Shown: positions 8,254-17,103 of the stretch, piece by piece | Layout of the letters: each line of letters opens with the position of its first letter | Position numbering within the stretch: the stretch's first letter is position 1 | Assembly (NCBI GenBank): GCA_002353285.1 | Contig: DEJJ01000033.1 | Location: 235 to 64,234 of the forward strand | DNA: 64,000 bases | Direction: 5' to 3' | DNA from: Porphyromonadaceae bacterium UBA2751 | GTDB taxonomy: Bacteria > Bacteroidota > Bacteroidia > Bacteroidales > Muribaculaceae | Notes under the pieces: generated by a model | What the model saw: the letters and a program-made list of their open reading frames with translations, nothing else | Told to the model about the DNA's origin: nothing | Database searches by the model: none | Translations under genes and position numbers: made by a program

Positions 8254-9876
8254 TTATTCGGTTGGTTCGCCTTTGGTTTTTAAGGTTGTCAAGTCCTTCA
8301 AAGGAGGATTCTGAAAATAGTCATATAAATCATCTGACCATTCTATTGCGTTTATGTTGGTGATTGTTTTGCTTGTTCCGTTTTTGTAGTCCACCTTTAT
8401 CGAGCGTATTTTAGCATATTCCACGATGTCAGTGAACCAAGTATATTCAAACTCGTAAGAAGCAGAGGCATCAGGGTTTATAGGGCCTATACATTTTTTT
8501 GTTACAGCTCTGCCTACTGGATCATCAACCGCATTATAACCAGTGAATGTAATTGTTATATACTTTATCATACTATTTGTCGGGTTGTAGAAAGTAAATC
8601 TAATACCAGTGCCATCTGTGTATTCACTTTCGTCATATACTTTCCAATTGACTATTGACAATCCATATTTCTTGAAAGTGTCAAACTCTTTAAGCAACAC
8701 TTTTGTGTCTTGTACATATTGATAAAGTTCAAAACCTTTTGTCAGCTCAAAGAACTTGTCTTTTACTTCTTGTGAGCAGTTCATAAGAGAGTCAAGTTTC
8801 GCTTGTTCTTCTGCCTTAATCGACAGGTTTTCTGTTGGGATGAAAAAACATTTACCGTAGCAGGTGGCAACATAGTAATCTTTTCCCCGAATAGTCCGTT
8901 TATCAGCGATTCTTACAGTGTTCTCGCTTCCCAAATAATCTTTTATGTCAGAATAGGAGTTTTTCCCAGAAATCTTTTGGTACACATATCCAGATGTGAT
9001 TGTCTCACCCCAAATTTGCACGAAGTTGAAAGGGAATGTATATTTGGCTACATTGAAATCCGTTGTGGGATCGAGTTCAAAATCTTTGTTTTCTTCAAGC
9101 AATATATTATAATCTGTTTGAGATATGTATTTCGGAGAGTTGCTGTAGCTGTAGTCAAAGCTATCATATTTGTATGAAAAGCTGGAGCCGCTATCATCTT
9201 TCAATAAAATTTCAAGAGTAGGTGAATATGATAAATCTGAGAACTCACATTCAAGAACAGCTTTTTCCACTTTTAATATTTCATAGCTCTGTGGTTTTGA
9301 AAAATAAGAGTTACCTGTTTTCATGTAAATTGGAGTTTGTGGTGCAACAATTTTTTCACCAATGCTCTGAGATTCAAAAGTCATGCTTGAACCCCATTTA
9401 TTAGAAAAGGCCCAAATGAGTTTCTCATTGTTTTGAAGATTGGTAAGATAGATATAACAAGGCTGTTTCCATACCTCACTAACGGAATCAACATGGAAGG
9501 TAGTGTTAGCGATTATTTCTCTTGGAGTATATCTTTTATCCTTATCAATAAAAGCTTTCTCATTATATTCACCTTTTCCATGATAGTAAGGTATAAGGGT
9601 ATAATCTTTATTAATTTTGGGGTTCTTCTTGGGCTTTTTAATCCAAACCGTGTCTGGCTTAAGGTTTAGAAAGCATTGCAGATCATTGTAGTATAAGTTT
9701 CTAAATTTAAATTGAATTGTTTCTCCTTGGAAATATTTAAGAATTGTGCAGAAATCATGAAAATTATTTGTAACTTGTCTTTTCATAATTGGTTTCCATT
9801 GTTCTTTCACGATATCCTCATAACCAAAAGAATTCAGTGAAACAAGCAAAGATATTATCAGTAGTACATTTCTCAT
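8254..9876 (-). CDS. Secreted protein of unknown function (540 aa)
   Basis: From the ATG at 9876 the protein begins MRNVLLIISLLVSLNSFG, a clear signal peptide, so it is exported. An earlier in-frame start at 9966 would put 30 unlikely residues before the signal and lies upstream of the promoter box, so it is rejected. The rest is beta-rich, with no catalytic motif I recognise. The C-terminal 130 residues ('GIRFTFYNPTNSMIKYITIT' through 'IKVDYKNGTSKTI') look like an immunoglobulin-like domain of the kind that carries FxLYD repeats. It is co-transcribed with the acidic 85-residue protein downstream. Confidence 0.8.
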   Translation of the reverse strand: MRNVLLIISLLVSLNSFGYEDIVKEQWKPIMKRQVTNNFHDFCTILKYFQGETIQFKFRNLYYNDLQCFLNLKPDTVWIKKPKKNPKINKDYTLIPYYHGKGEYNEKAFIDKDKRYTPREIIANTTFHVDSVSEVWKQPCYIYLTNLQNNEKLIWAFSNKWGSSMTFESQSIGEKIVAPQTPIYMKTGNSYFSKPQSYEILKVEKAVLECEFSDLSYSPTLEILLKDDSGSSFSYKYDSFDYSYSNSPKYISQTDYNILLEENKDFELDPTTDFNVAKYTFPFNFVQIWGETITSGYVYQKISGKNSYSDIKDYLGSENTVRIADKRTIRGKDYYVATCYGKCFFIPTENLSIKAEEQAKLDSLMNCSQEVKDKFFELTKGFELYQYVQDTKVLLKEFDTFKKYGLSIVNWKVYDESEYTDGTGIRFTFYNPTNSMIKYITITFTGYNAVDDPVGRAVTKKCIGPINPDASASYEFEYTWFTDIVEYAKIRSIKVDYKNGTSKTITNINAIEWSDDLYDYFQNPPLKDLTTLKTKGEPTE

Positions 9877-9904
9877 ATTAGTTGGTTTTATGGTTAGTGA
9901 TGTG

Positions 9905-9912
9905 CAAATATA
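9905..9912 (-). promoter_or_regulatory. -7 promoter box for the 9876-7988 operon
   Basis: The minus strand reads TATATTTG about 30 nt upstream of the ATG at 9876. Confidence 0.5.
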
Positions 9913-9965
9913 GTTATTTTGTGGGGATATATGAAAAAATATATTGGAAAAATTGGAAAATAGCA

Positions 9966-10102
9966 CGTGAGCCTGCTGAATTGTTATCCAGTGGCGGCTG
10001 TAGGATCACCGCGAATCAAGACACAAACAGAGGCTCACGCTATAACGTGAACCACTATGCTGTCCTTGATTCATTTGAAAGGGTCCTACATTTTCACTGG
10101 AT
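9966..10102. repeat. Interleaved inverted repeats, possible MITE or structured RNA
   Basis: Three blocks on the left have matching complements in reverse order on the right. ATCCAGTG (9986-9993) pairs with CACTGGAT (10095-10102), TGTAGGA (9999-10005) with TCCTACA (10084-10090), and GAATCAAG (10013-10020) with CTTGATTC (10065-10072). A second pairing, CGTGAGCCT (9966-9974) with AGGCTCACG (10031-10039), crosses the first and so is either an alternative fold or a pseudoknot. There is no ORF in it. No second copy was noticed in the window. Confidence 0.7.
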
Positions 10103-10215
10103 GGAAAGCATAATGAGTTCTTTTAGAACGTATGTAAAGGTCAACTCTTTGACCTCGCAAAATTACGGAAAAATCTGTTAGTGGCAAAAAGATTACAGAA
10201 AATCTTGTGCGAGGG

Positions 10216-10929
10216 TCACTTGCACACCAGCTGGAGGAACTGCCGCGCCACCATTTGTCCTTCGGCGTCGCCGCTCCTATACAGTCGTATGTTGCCCTGT
10301 TCATCCTTGAAGTAAATGATGCGGCACTGGTCATTGCGCTGGAAAGAGCGCATTTTGTTGTTACACGTCAAATTGACCCTGTTAAAGCCCGAAAGCTTGC
10401 CCTGCTTATCACTAAGCAAGTTCCACATTCGCTGCGTCATGTCAATGAGCAGGGGCTGTCCGTAGAGCGTTTCTTTGAATGCATCATGACACAGTGGCAC
10501 AATAAGTCTTTTGCCTATTAAAAAAGGATGTGCAGGACGCACCATAAACGATGGAGTATCTTCCGCCAGTGACTTTGAGTGCAGCGTTGCCGCCTCCTCA
10601 CGGCTCATCGGAATCGGGTCTTCAAAGAGGCTCGCGCTGTCCACTTTAAAGGTTCGTAGTCCGCTCTGCGCATCCTTGCTGAATGCCCTGATCGTTGCAA
10701 AGCCTATCAGCGCGTTGCTATGCATGTAATTGGGGAAGTTGCCGAACAACCAATTGTTTCTCATCTCCTGGACCATTTCCAGTGTGGGTTCCTCTTTTTC
10801 CAGTTTTTTGCCGGCATAGACATAAACATGTTCTTGGTTCTCGAAGCTCTGATCTTCCAAAGTCAGAGTAAGTTTGGTTGAGGCGCAGATACCCAGCGCC
10901 TCGATTGGAGACAAAATAATTGTTCTCAT
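10216..10929 (-). CDS. Cytoplasmic protein, possibly ASCH/PUA-like N-terminal domain
   Basis: This is a 237-residue protein from the ATG at 10929 (MRTIILSPIEALGICAST). The first 110 residues have the rhythm of an ASCH-like beta-barrel: an opening strand, 'HVYVYAGKKL' at about 35-45, and 'NALIGFATIRAF' at about 75-86. ASCH domains bind RNA or modified nucleotides, so nucleic-acid binding is a guess. The C-terminal half is unrecognised and ends 'IYFKDEQGNIRLYRSGDAEG'. An in-frame ATG at 10968 is less likely because it adds 13 residues with no support. A TACATTTG box near 11158-11165 on the minus strand could drive it. Confidence 0.65.
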   Translation of the reverse strand: MRTIILSPIEALGICASTKLTLTLEDQSFENQEHVYVYAGKKLEKEEPTLEMVQEMRNNWLFGNFPNYMHSNALIGFATIRAFSKDAQSGLRTFKVDSASLFEDPIPMSREEAATLHSKSLAEDTPSFMVRPAHPFLIGKRLIVPLCHDAFKETLYGQPLLIDMTQRMWNLLSDKQGKLSGFNRVNLTCNNKMRSFQRNDQCRIIYFKDEQGNIRLYRSGDAEGQMVARQFLQLVCK

Positions 10930-11065
10930 TAGTTTGTTAAATTTTATAGTGAAAATACCTGCTACCATACATCGTCGTATTCGGCAGGGATCACAAAAAA
11001 TTTACAAAGTAACGTACTAAGTGTGCCACTCATAAGCCCACTAATATTAAAGATTTCTAAGATAA

Positions 11066-11095
11066 GAACTGCCGGTGCTCACGCATCAGCAGTTC
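11066..11095 (+). terminator. Hairpin with T-tract, plus strand
   Basis: GAACTGC (11066-11072) pairs with GCAGTTC (11089-11095), and a run of eight T follows from 11102. No plus-strand gene ends here, so it may terminate a short untranslated RNA or stop antisense transcription. Confidence 0.5.
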
Positions 11096-11455
11096 CAGAA
11101 CTTTTTTTTATATATTTTACTAACGTCAAAATTACTAAATTTTTAACGTAGTGCTGCAAATGTACGAATAAGTTTTCAGTTCTCAGTTATGAGTTGCCAG
11201 TTTATTTGTTTTTTAAGACAATTACATACAATTATCTTTGTTCTTGTTCTATTAAGGACAATTGCTCTACTCTTTTGTCAATGCTTAATTCATATTTCAC
11301 AATGCACAATCTTTGCGTTTGCTCTCCTCACTTCGATTGGGTTTTAGTTGTCAGACAATTACTAACAATTCAAGACAATTTTTTTGAGTTATGATTTGCG
11401 TTTGTTCTCCTCGCTAGTGATTGGGGAGTCAGGCGATAAGTGACGATAAAGCAAC

Positions 11456-11487
11456 AGTCCTACGGACATTCACATGCTCGTAGGACT
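11456..11487. terminator. Hairpin, terminator-like
   Basis: AGTCCTACG (11456-11464) pairs perfectly with CGTAGGACT (11479-11487). It has only a short T-run and no adjacent gene end. Confidence 0.45.
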
Positions 11488-11793
11488 TTACTAACTACTA
11501 AACAGCCCATGCGTTGAGCTGAATAGCGTTGCAAAGGTACGAAGAAGTTTTCAGTTCTCAGTTATGAGTTGCCAGTTTTTTTGTTTTCCCAGACAATTAC
11601 GGACAAATTACGGACAATGGCTCTACACACAGTCGATTGTATGCAAACGATTGATGTTTCTTACTGCTATTTGTGTTAAGATTTCGTAAATTTGTTAAGA
11701 GTGTATTGTTTTGGAAGTTAGGGTGTTAGGGTTGTGAAAAACTTTTTTCAAAAAAAAGATATATTTATTTTTATAAAATAGCGAAAAAGTTTA

Positions 11794-11801
11794 TAACTTT
11801 G
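11794..11801 (+). promoter_or_regulatory. -7 promoter box for the 1533-aa secreted protein
   Basis: TAACTTTG matches TAnnTTTG. It predicts an unusually long leader of about 150 nt before the ATG at 11959. Confidence 0.55.
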
Positions 11802-11849
11802 CACAAAATTTTGAAGGCGATGCATTCAAAGGTTACACAGCGGTAAGGT

Positions 11850-11884
11850 CCTGTATACAAGAAATTGTATGCAAGGGCTTTTTT
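11850..11884 (+). promoter_or_regulatory. Leader hairpin with T-tract, candidate attenuator
   Basis: CCTGTATACAA (11850-11860) folds onto TTGTATGCAAGG (11865-11876) around GAAA, with one G-U pair and one imperfect position, and 'gctttttt' follows at once. This has the form of an intrinsic terminator inside the 5' leader, about 75 nt before the start codon. Confidence 0.5.
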
Positions 11885-11958
11885 CGTTATATAGCTACTA
11901 CTAAGATATATAAGAGATTACTAAATATTAATTAAATGTTTCATTTTTTTAAAAATTC

Positions 11959-14900
11959 ATGCGTATGAAAAAATTACTAACATTTTTGACATTGCTCACG
12001 CTATTCTTCGGAGTTTCGTGGGCTGCAGAGGGTGATTTACACGACATGGGTAAATCTCAATCGACGCTGTTGAATAACAATGCGTCTATTCCCTCAATTG
12101 AGATTGCTCAGCAGGCCTATCCCATCAAGGCTGTTACCATCAACTGGAGTTACAACAAAAACATATCTAATGTTGTTACCATTGAAGTGAAAGTTGGAGG
12201 TGAATCTTGGGGCACAAAAGATGTTGGCGGAAACACAACTGCAGATGCAGTTTTTGAGGGAACATCAACTACTGGTGCAGTTGAGATTATTTTCACAAAC
12301 CATGCTGGAAGTGGAACAAAAAAAGGTACATTCTATGTAAACAGCGTTAAATTAACAGAAGGAGCTGGTGGCGTTGAATTACCAACAGCTGAAGCTCCTA
12401 CTTTTTCTCCCGTTGGAGGAACTTACAATTCAGCTCAGACAGTTACCATTACTAGTGCTACCAGTGGCGCAACTATTTACTACACTACCGATGGTGAAGA
12501 TCCTACCACTAGTAGCTCAAGCATCAGTAATGGCGGAACAGTGAATATCAGTTCAAGCTGCACTCTAAAGGCTATGGCTGCAGCAGAAGGACACTATAAT
12601 AGCACTGTAAGTTTGGCTACATATACTATTGAAACCCCAACAGGGGATACCGAATGGGTTCTCACTGATCCTTCTGATTTAGAGACAGGTGATATTGTGC
12701 TGATTGTTGATAAGTCTAGTTCTAGAGCAATGTCAAATGATAATGGCACAGGTTCTGCACCTTCGGCAATATCTGTAACACTTAATACAGACAAGACGAA
12801 AGTAACTGCCAATGTAACTGATGCATTGAAGTGGGAAGTAACTAATACTGAAGGAACTTTCAATTTCACAGTTCCAGGGGGTACAACTTATTTATATTGT
12901 ATAAATAGTAACAATGGAGTACGTGTTGGTACAGGAGATGCTAAAAACTTTGTCATGACCGGTAATGGCAGTGGCGTTGATTATCTGACTTGTACTGGGA
13001 CAACACAAAATCGTTACCTAGGAGTTTATATTAATTCTGACTGGCGTTGCTACACATCTATGGGTGGCAATATTGCAAACACAGTTGTTGGGTTCTATAA
13101 GAAAAATGACGGCACAACTCCTCAGCCCAGTGTTGCTAAACCAGTTATCAGTGGTGAGACTCCATTTGATGAGACTACTACCGTAACCATCAATTGTGAG
13201 ACAGAAGGTTCAACAGTTTATTACACTATTGACGGTACCGAACCTGACAACACTTCAACACCGTACACAGCTGCTTTCACACTCGATGCAAGTGCTACAG
13301 TAAAGGCTATCGCCTATGTTGGTGAGACTGCTTCTCAGGTTGCTACCAAGGAGTTCGTTAAGAACCCAAGCGTTGCCAATATTGCTGAGATGCTCGCTTA
13401 CGAAGGAACTGGTGAGTTCAAATTCACAGGTGATGTTGTTGTTACCTACTTTAACAGCACAAACAGTCAGTATGTATGGGTAAAAGATGCTACCGGTTAC
13501 TCTTTGCTTTACAACTCAAACCTTTCTACTGCTGAGCCAGCACCTAAGACTGGTGATGTAATCAAGGGCGGTTGGAAAGGCAAGAAGTCTGTTTATAACA
13601 AACTTATTGAAGTTACCAATGTAACCACTGCTTCTATCGACGGCACACAGGAAGTCACTCCAGTTGAGCTTACCCTTGCTGATGTCAAAGAAGCCAAGCA
13701 AGCCACTTACGGCTGGCTACGTGGTGTAACAATCACTGAGGTAAACAATCGTAACTTCACTATTAGTGATGGAGAAAATACCGTTCCCGGTTACAACACC
13801 TATAATACTGATGAGAATATCATTCTTCCCGAAGCAAATGATGGCAAGACCTACGACATCCGTGGTATTGTAAATGTTCACAACAATCCTCAGTTCACTC
13901 CAGTTGAGTTTGTAGAGCATGTTTCTGATGAGCCAGCATACTACCTCTATGGAACATTCAAGATGAACGGAACTGCATGGGTTCAGGGCGATGCTGCATA
14001 TAAGTTCACAGATAATGGTGATGGAACTTACAGCTTGAACAATGTCATGCTTCCCGACAATGTGCGCTTCAAGATTGTCAAGATGCAAGGTGAGGACGTT
14101 CTTGCTGAATATGGCGCAGCCAATAATGGTCCAGACTATGGCATCAATGCCGATTGGCACACCAATATCCCAATGGATGGTGCTGATGCATATACCATCG
14201 CTGCCGGTGCATCTACCAACTTCACTATCTATGACAATAATGGTACTTTGACATTTGACGCAACAAGAGAAGCCCAGATGTTCATCAAGGGTTCTTATGA
14301 CAATTTCGCATCGAAGACTGCTTTGACAGCCACCGAGGCCGGTTGGACCATCAACAAAGAGCTTGCTAAGGACAACGAGTTCGGTTTCGTTGACGAGTGG
14401 GGCACTTGGTTTGGTACTACTAAGACTGTAAATGCTGAGAACCTCGGAAACGAGATTGACCTAGGCAATAGTGGCAACTTCAAGATTGGTCTCGATGAGA
14501 CAGCAGAATATACTATCAGCGTCAACAGTGCCAAGAACAAGGTTGTCATCACAAGAGCCTTCGCTGTTAACTGCAGCACTGTTACCGACATTGAAGGCAA
14601 GACTGGTGGTACTATCTCTGCCGACAAGGAGACCGCTTATCCTGGAGAGACCGTCACTCTGACTATCAACACCAATAACGGTTATACCCTTAACGGTGTC
14701 ACCCTTAATGGCACCGCTATTGAGCCTGTAGAGGGCGTTTATTCGTTCACTATGCCACAGGCTGTAGCCAACGTAGTTGCTAGTTTCACTGCAAACACCT
14801 ATACCATTACCCTTGACAACGACTCTGAGATGGGTACAGTAACAGGTCTTCCTGAGACTGCCCACACAGGTCAAGACGTTAGTTTCTCTGTTACACCAGA

Positions 14901-16560
14901 AGAAGGTTACACTGTAACTAAGGTTTCTGCTTCGTTCATCAATGCCAACAATGTAGAGACCGCTGTTCCTGTAACAGAAAACAATGGTGTTTACAGTTTC
15001 GGTATGCCTCCATTCGATGTAACTGTCAAGGTAACTTACAAAGTTCCTGCTGCACCTTGCGAGATTCCATTCGTTGAGACATGGAATGGCACTGAAGGCC
15101 AAGGTGGCAATGACAACCAATGGTCTGGAATTTCAACAACAACAGCTGCTATTGCAGACCATGAAGGATGGATCTACACTAGACAAGATGGTGCTGAGTT
15201 CCAAGGATTCGGTGCAAGTGCATGCCTCCGAGTAGGTGATAGAAATGAAGAGGGTGCTGCAACCACACCTGACATCATTGTAACCAACGGTACCATTTAT
15301 AAGATGACCTTCAAGGCTGGTTCTTGGGACAATAATGTTGCTATCAACTTCTCTGCTACTGGAGCAACATTGTTTGCCGATGAAGCTTGCACCACTCCAC
15401 TCAGTTCTTTGGATATCGCTTATCGCGAATGGGGTGAATACACAGTATATGTTAAGGCTACTTCAAATCTGATGAACATCACCTTTGCTACGCCAGCTTA
15501 CAAGCGTTTCTTCCTTGATGATGTAAATATCGACTACTTTGCCACTCCAGAGTACACAGAGGTAACACTTGCTGAGCTTTGCCAGAATGGTGTGACAACT
15601 GATGGAAGTAACAAGTATGTCATTAAGGACAGACTGGTAGCTGTATATGCAGACCTTACTAAGGGCGTCCTTTGGTGTAAAGATGAGGGTAATGCCTCTA
15701 TCTTCCCAACTTACATTAAAGAAGGTCAGGTTGACTACCTCTACAATGACACAAAAGCTCAGAACAAGCGTGATTGGGATCAGAGCAACTGGATTGCCCT
15801 CCACTTCACAACTCCAACCTCTACCAATGGTATTGACGAGATGTTGAGAAACGCTCAAAATCACTACATCAAGGCCGGTACTATTAAGGGTACTTATTTT
15901 GATGAAGTGAACTATGCATTGAGAATGGACAATGAAGCACTTGAACTTGTAACTCCAGCAGACGAAGGCGGCAATGTACAGCCCGATTATATTCCAAACG
16001 TATATTGCACTACCAACTTCTTGCCCGACAACCTGAATATTTGGGGCGACGAGCGTGACGGTGCTATTACTGGAGCGAATTCCCAGAACTACTTCTTTAT
16101 GAATCCTAAGATTCAGGAGGTATGTGAGGTTACTTATGCACAATGGGATGCTTTCAATCTATGCTTCACAGTTCCGAGTATTAGCGGTTTCGACGGTGCA
16201 TTCTATGTAGGATGGGGTTACAATGTACTTGGTGACTTAAGAAATTCATTGCAAGATGAGCATATTTACAAGTTCCAAGCCATCGTACAACGTTCGGACA
16301 AAGATAGTTATGGGCCTAAGAACATAACCACTCCATACGCTGGTTTCACTGTATATCCAGTTGACCTCGATGTTACCGAAGGCAGTGGCCACGATATTAC
16401 CACCGCTATCAACACTGTAAGTGTTAACGGCGAAGTTAAGAGCGTTAAGTACGTGAACGTTGCCGGTATGGTAAGCGACAAGCCCTTCAGTGGCGTAAAC
16501 ATTGTCGTTACTGAGTACACTGACGGTTCTCGTACAACCAGCAAGATGTTACGCAAGTAA
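11959..16560 (+). CDS. Large secreted multidomain protein with T9SS-type C-terminus
   Basis: The 1533-residue protein starts with a signal peptide (MRMKKLLTFLTLLTLFFGVSWA). Two domains of the chitobiase/hexosaminidase C-terminal type follow, at about 143-225 and 392-466, each with 'YYTTDGEDPT' or 'YYTIDGTEPD'. Between and after them are beta-sandwich regions, including an OB-like segment (475-640) and two starch-binding-like segments (655-860, 'YYLYGTFKMNGTAWVQGDAA'). Two repeats with 'GGTISADKETAYPGETVTLT' type sequence (about 875-1030) resemble InlB-B-like bacterial repeats. The last 45 residues ('VKSVKYVNVAGM...GVNIVVTEYTDGSRT') match the C-terminal sorting domains of type IX secretion cargo, so cell-surface display is likely. 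No catalytic domain is seen; adhesion or glycan binding is the best guess. Confidence 0.88.
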   Translation: MRMKKLLTFLTLLTLFFGVSWAAEGDLHDMGKSQSTLLNNNASIPSIEIAQQAYPIKAVTINWSYNKNISNVVTIEVKVGGESWGTKDVGGNTTADAVFEGTSTTGAVEIIFTNHAGSGTKKGTFYVNSVKLTEGAGGVELPTAEAPTFSPVGGTYNSAQTVTITSATSGATIYYTTDGEDPTTSSSSISNGGTVNISSSCTLKAMAAAEGHYNSTVSLATYTIETPTGDTEWVLTDPSDLETGDIVLIVDKSSSRAMSNDNGTGSAPSAISVTLNTDKTKVTANVTDALKWEVTNTEGTFNFTVPGGTTYLYCINSNNGVRVGTGDAKNFVMTGNGSGVDYLTCTGTTQNRYLGVYINSDWRCYTSMGGNIANTVVGFYKKNDGTTPQPSVAKPVISGETPFDETTTVTINCETEGSTVYYTIDGTEPDNTSTPYTAAFTLDASATVKAIAYVGETASQVATKEFVKNPSVANIAEMLAYEGTGEFKFTGDVVVTYFNSTNSQYVWVKDATGYSLLYNSNLSTAEPAPKTGDVIKGGWKGKKSVYNKLIEVTNVTTASIDGTQEVTPVELTLADVKEAKQATYGWLRGVTITEVNNRNFTISDGENTVPGYNTYNTDENIILPEANDGKTYDIRGIVNVHNNPQFTPVEFVEHVSDEPAYYLYGTFKMNGTAWVQGDAAYKFTDNGDGTYSLNNVMLPDNVRFKIVKMQGEDVLAEYGAANNGPDYGINADWHTNIPMDGADAYTIAAGASTNFTIYDNNGTLTFDATREAQMFIKGSYDNFASKTALTATEAGWTINKELAKDNEFGFVDEWGTWFGTTKTVNAENLGNEIDLGNSGNFKIGLDETAEYTISVNSAKNKVVITRAFAVNCSTVTDIEGKTGGTISADKETAYPGETVTLTINTNNGYTLNGVTLNGTAIEPVEGVYSFTMPQAVANVVASFTANTYTITLDNDSEMGTVTGLPETAHTGQDVSFSVTPEEGYTVTKVSASFINANNVETAVPVTENNGVYSFGMPPFDVTVKVTYKVPAAPCEIPFVETWNGTEGQGGNDNQWSGISTTTAAIADHEGWIYTRQDGAEFQGFGASACLRVGDRNEEGAATTPDIIVTNGTIYKMTFKAGSWDNNVAINFSATGATLFADEACTTPLSSLDIAYREWGEYTVYVKATSNLMNITFATPAYKRFFLDDVNIDYFATPEYTEVTLAELCQNGVTTDGSNKYVIKDRLVAVYADLTKGVLWCKDEGNASIFPTYIKEGQVDYLYNDTKAQNKRDWDQSNWIALHFTTPTSTNGIDEMLRNAQNHYIKAGTIKGTYFDEVNYALRMDNEALELVTPADEGGNVQPDYIPNVYCTTNFLPDNLNIWGDERDGAITGANSQNYFFMNPKIQEVCEVTYAQWDAFNLCFTVPSISGFDGAFYVGWGYNVLGDLRNSLQDEHIYKFQAIVQRSDKDSYGPKNITTPYAGFTVYPVDLDVTEGSGHDITTAINTVSVNGEVKSVKYVNVAGMVSDKPFSGVNIVVTEYTDGSRTTSKMLRK

Positions 16561-16579
16561 TCTATTCTTTATAAATTTG

Positions 16580-16618
16580 ACAAAGGCGGTGCTGCAAGGT
16601 ATCGCCTTTGTTGTGTTT
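16580..16618 (+). terminator. Intrinsic terminator of the 1533-aa gene
   Basis: ACAAAGGCG (16580-16588) pairs perfectly with CGCCTTTGT (16603-16611), and 'tgtgtttttt' follows. Confidence 0.85.
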
Positions 16619-17103
16619 TTTGTCAGACGATAAAGACGATTAATTGTTGCGTTGGTTCTTCTCACTGGCGATTATGGGTTCTTTAGACATAAGAACATAA
16701 GTGGCATAAGGGCGTTGGTTCTGCTCTTTTATCAATGCATAATTCATAATTCACAATGCACAATGTCTGCTTTAGTTTTCCTCAGTAAATATTTTAGAGG
16801 ACGCCGCTGGAGTTGAAGCCAATAGTGTCCCTGTAAGGCATTTTCTGATAACAAAGAATTGTTATCCGTCAATCGGCTGCGCCTCACCAATGTCAAAACG
16901 AGTTTTGCCGCTGGTTTCGGCTTGCACGATTGGTCACATCCAACAGCTACAAAATTCCCGATCCTGATGTGTTGTAACCATCATGATAAGGGAATTTTTG
17001 CCAAAGTCTGCTTGATAGCTTGCACCGCTGAGCGCAGAACTTCGCCCTGCGGCCAGCGACTTACAAGCGCATACTTTAGCGAATGCTTCGCATTTCAGCA
17101 TAA
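16619..17103. other. Intergenic stretch of dispersed repeats
   Basis: There is no credible gene. It contains 'cagacgataaagacgatta', a 'gttggttcttctcactggcg' unit (from 16651), an 'aatgcataattcataattca' unit (about 16735-16761) and, at 16999-17085, a sequence that recurs at 19599-19687. A 91-codon plus-strand frame here (16859-17134) is not convincing because it crosses the repeat and the end of the terminase gene. Confidence 0.7.
16999..17085. repeat. Dispersed repeat of about 87 bp, copy 1
   Basis: It aligns over its length with 19599-19687, with scattered mismatches ('ccaaagtctgcttgatagct' versus 'ccaaaggtttgcttgttagc', 'ccagcgacttacaagcgcat' versus 'ccagcgactctcaagcgcaa'). Both copies lie just past the stop codon of a minus-strand phage gene and are followed by a short GGAG/CTCC-type palindrome. 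Confidence 0.75.

Larger units (their letters stand above)
10930..11958. other. Intergenic stretch with repeats and hairpins, no gene
   Basis: There is no credible coding region. It holds two copies of a segment of about 45 bp (near 11160-11207 and 11531-11580) containing 'tcagttctcagttatgagtt'. It also has 'gacaatt' runs, a 'gctctcctcacttcgattgg' unit near 11320 with a variant near 11400, a hairpin at 11066-11095 followed by a T-run, another hairpin at 11456-11487, and the promoter and leader of the next gene. Confidence 0.7.
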
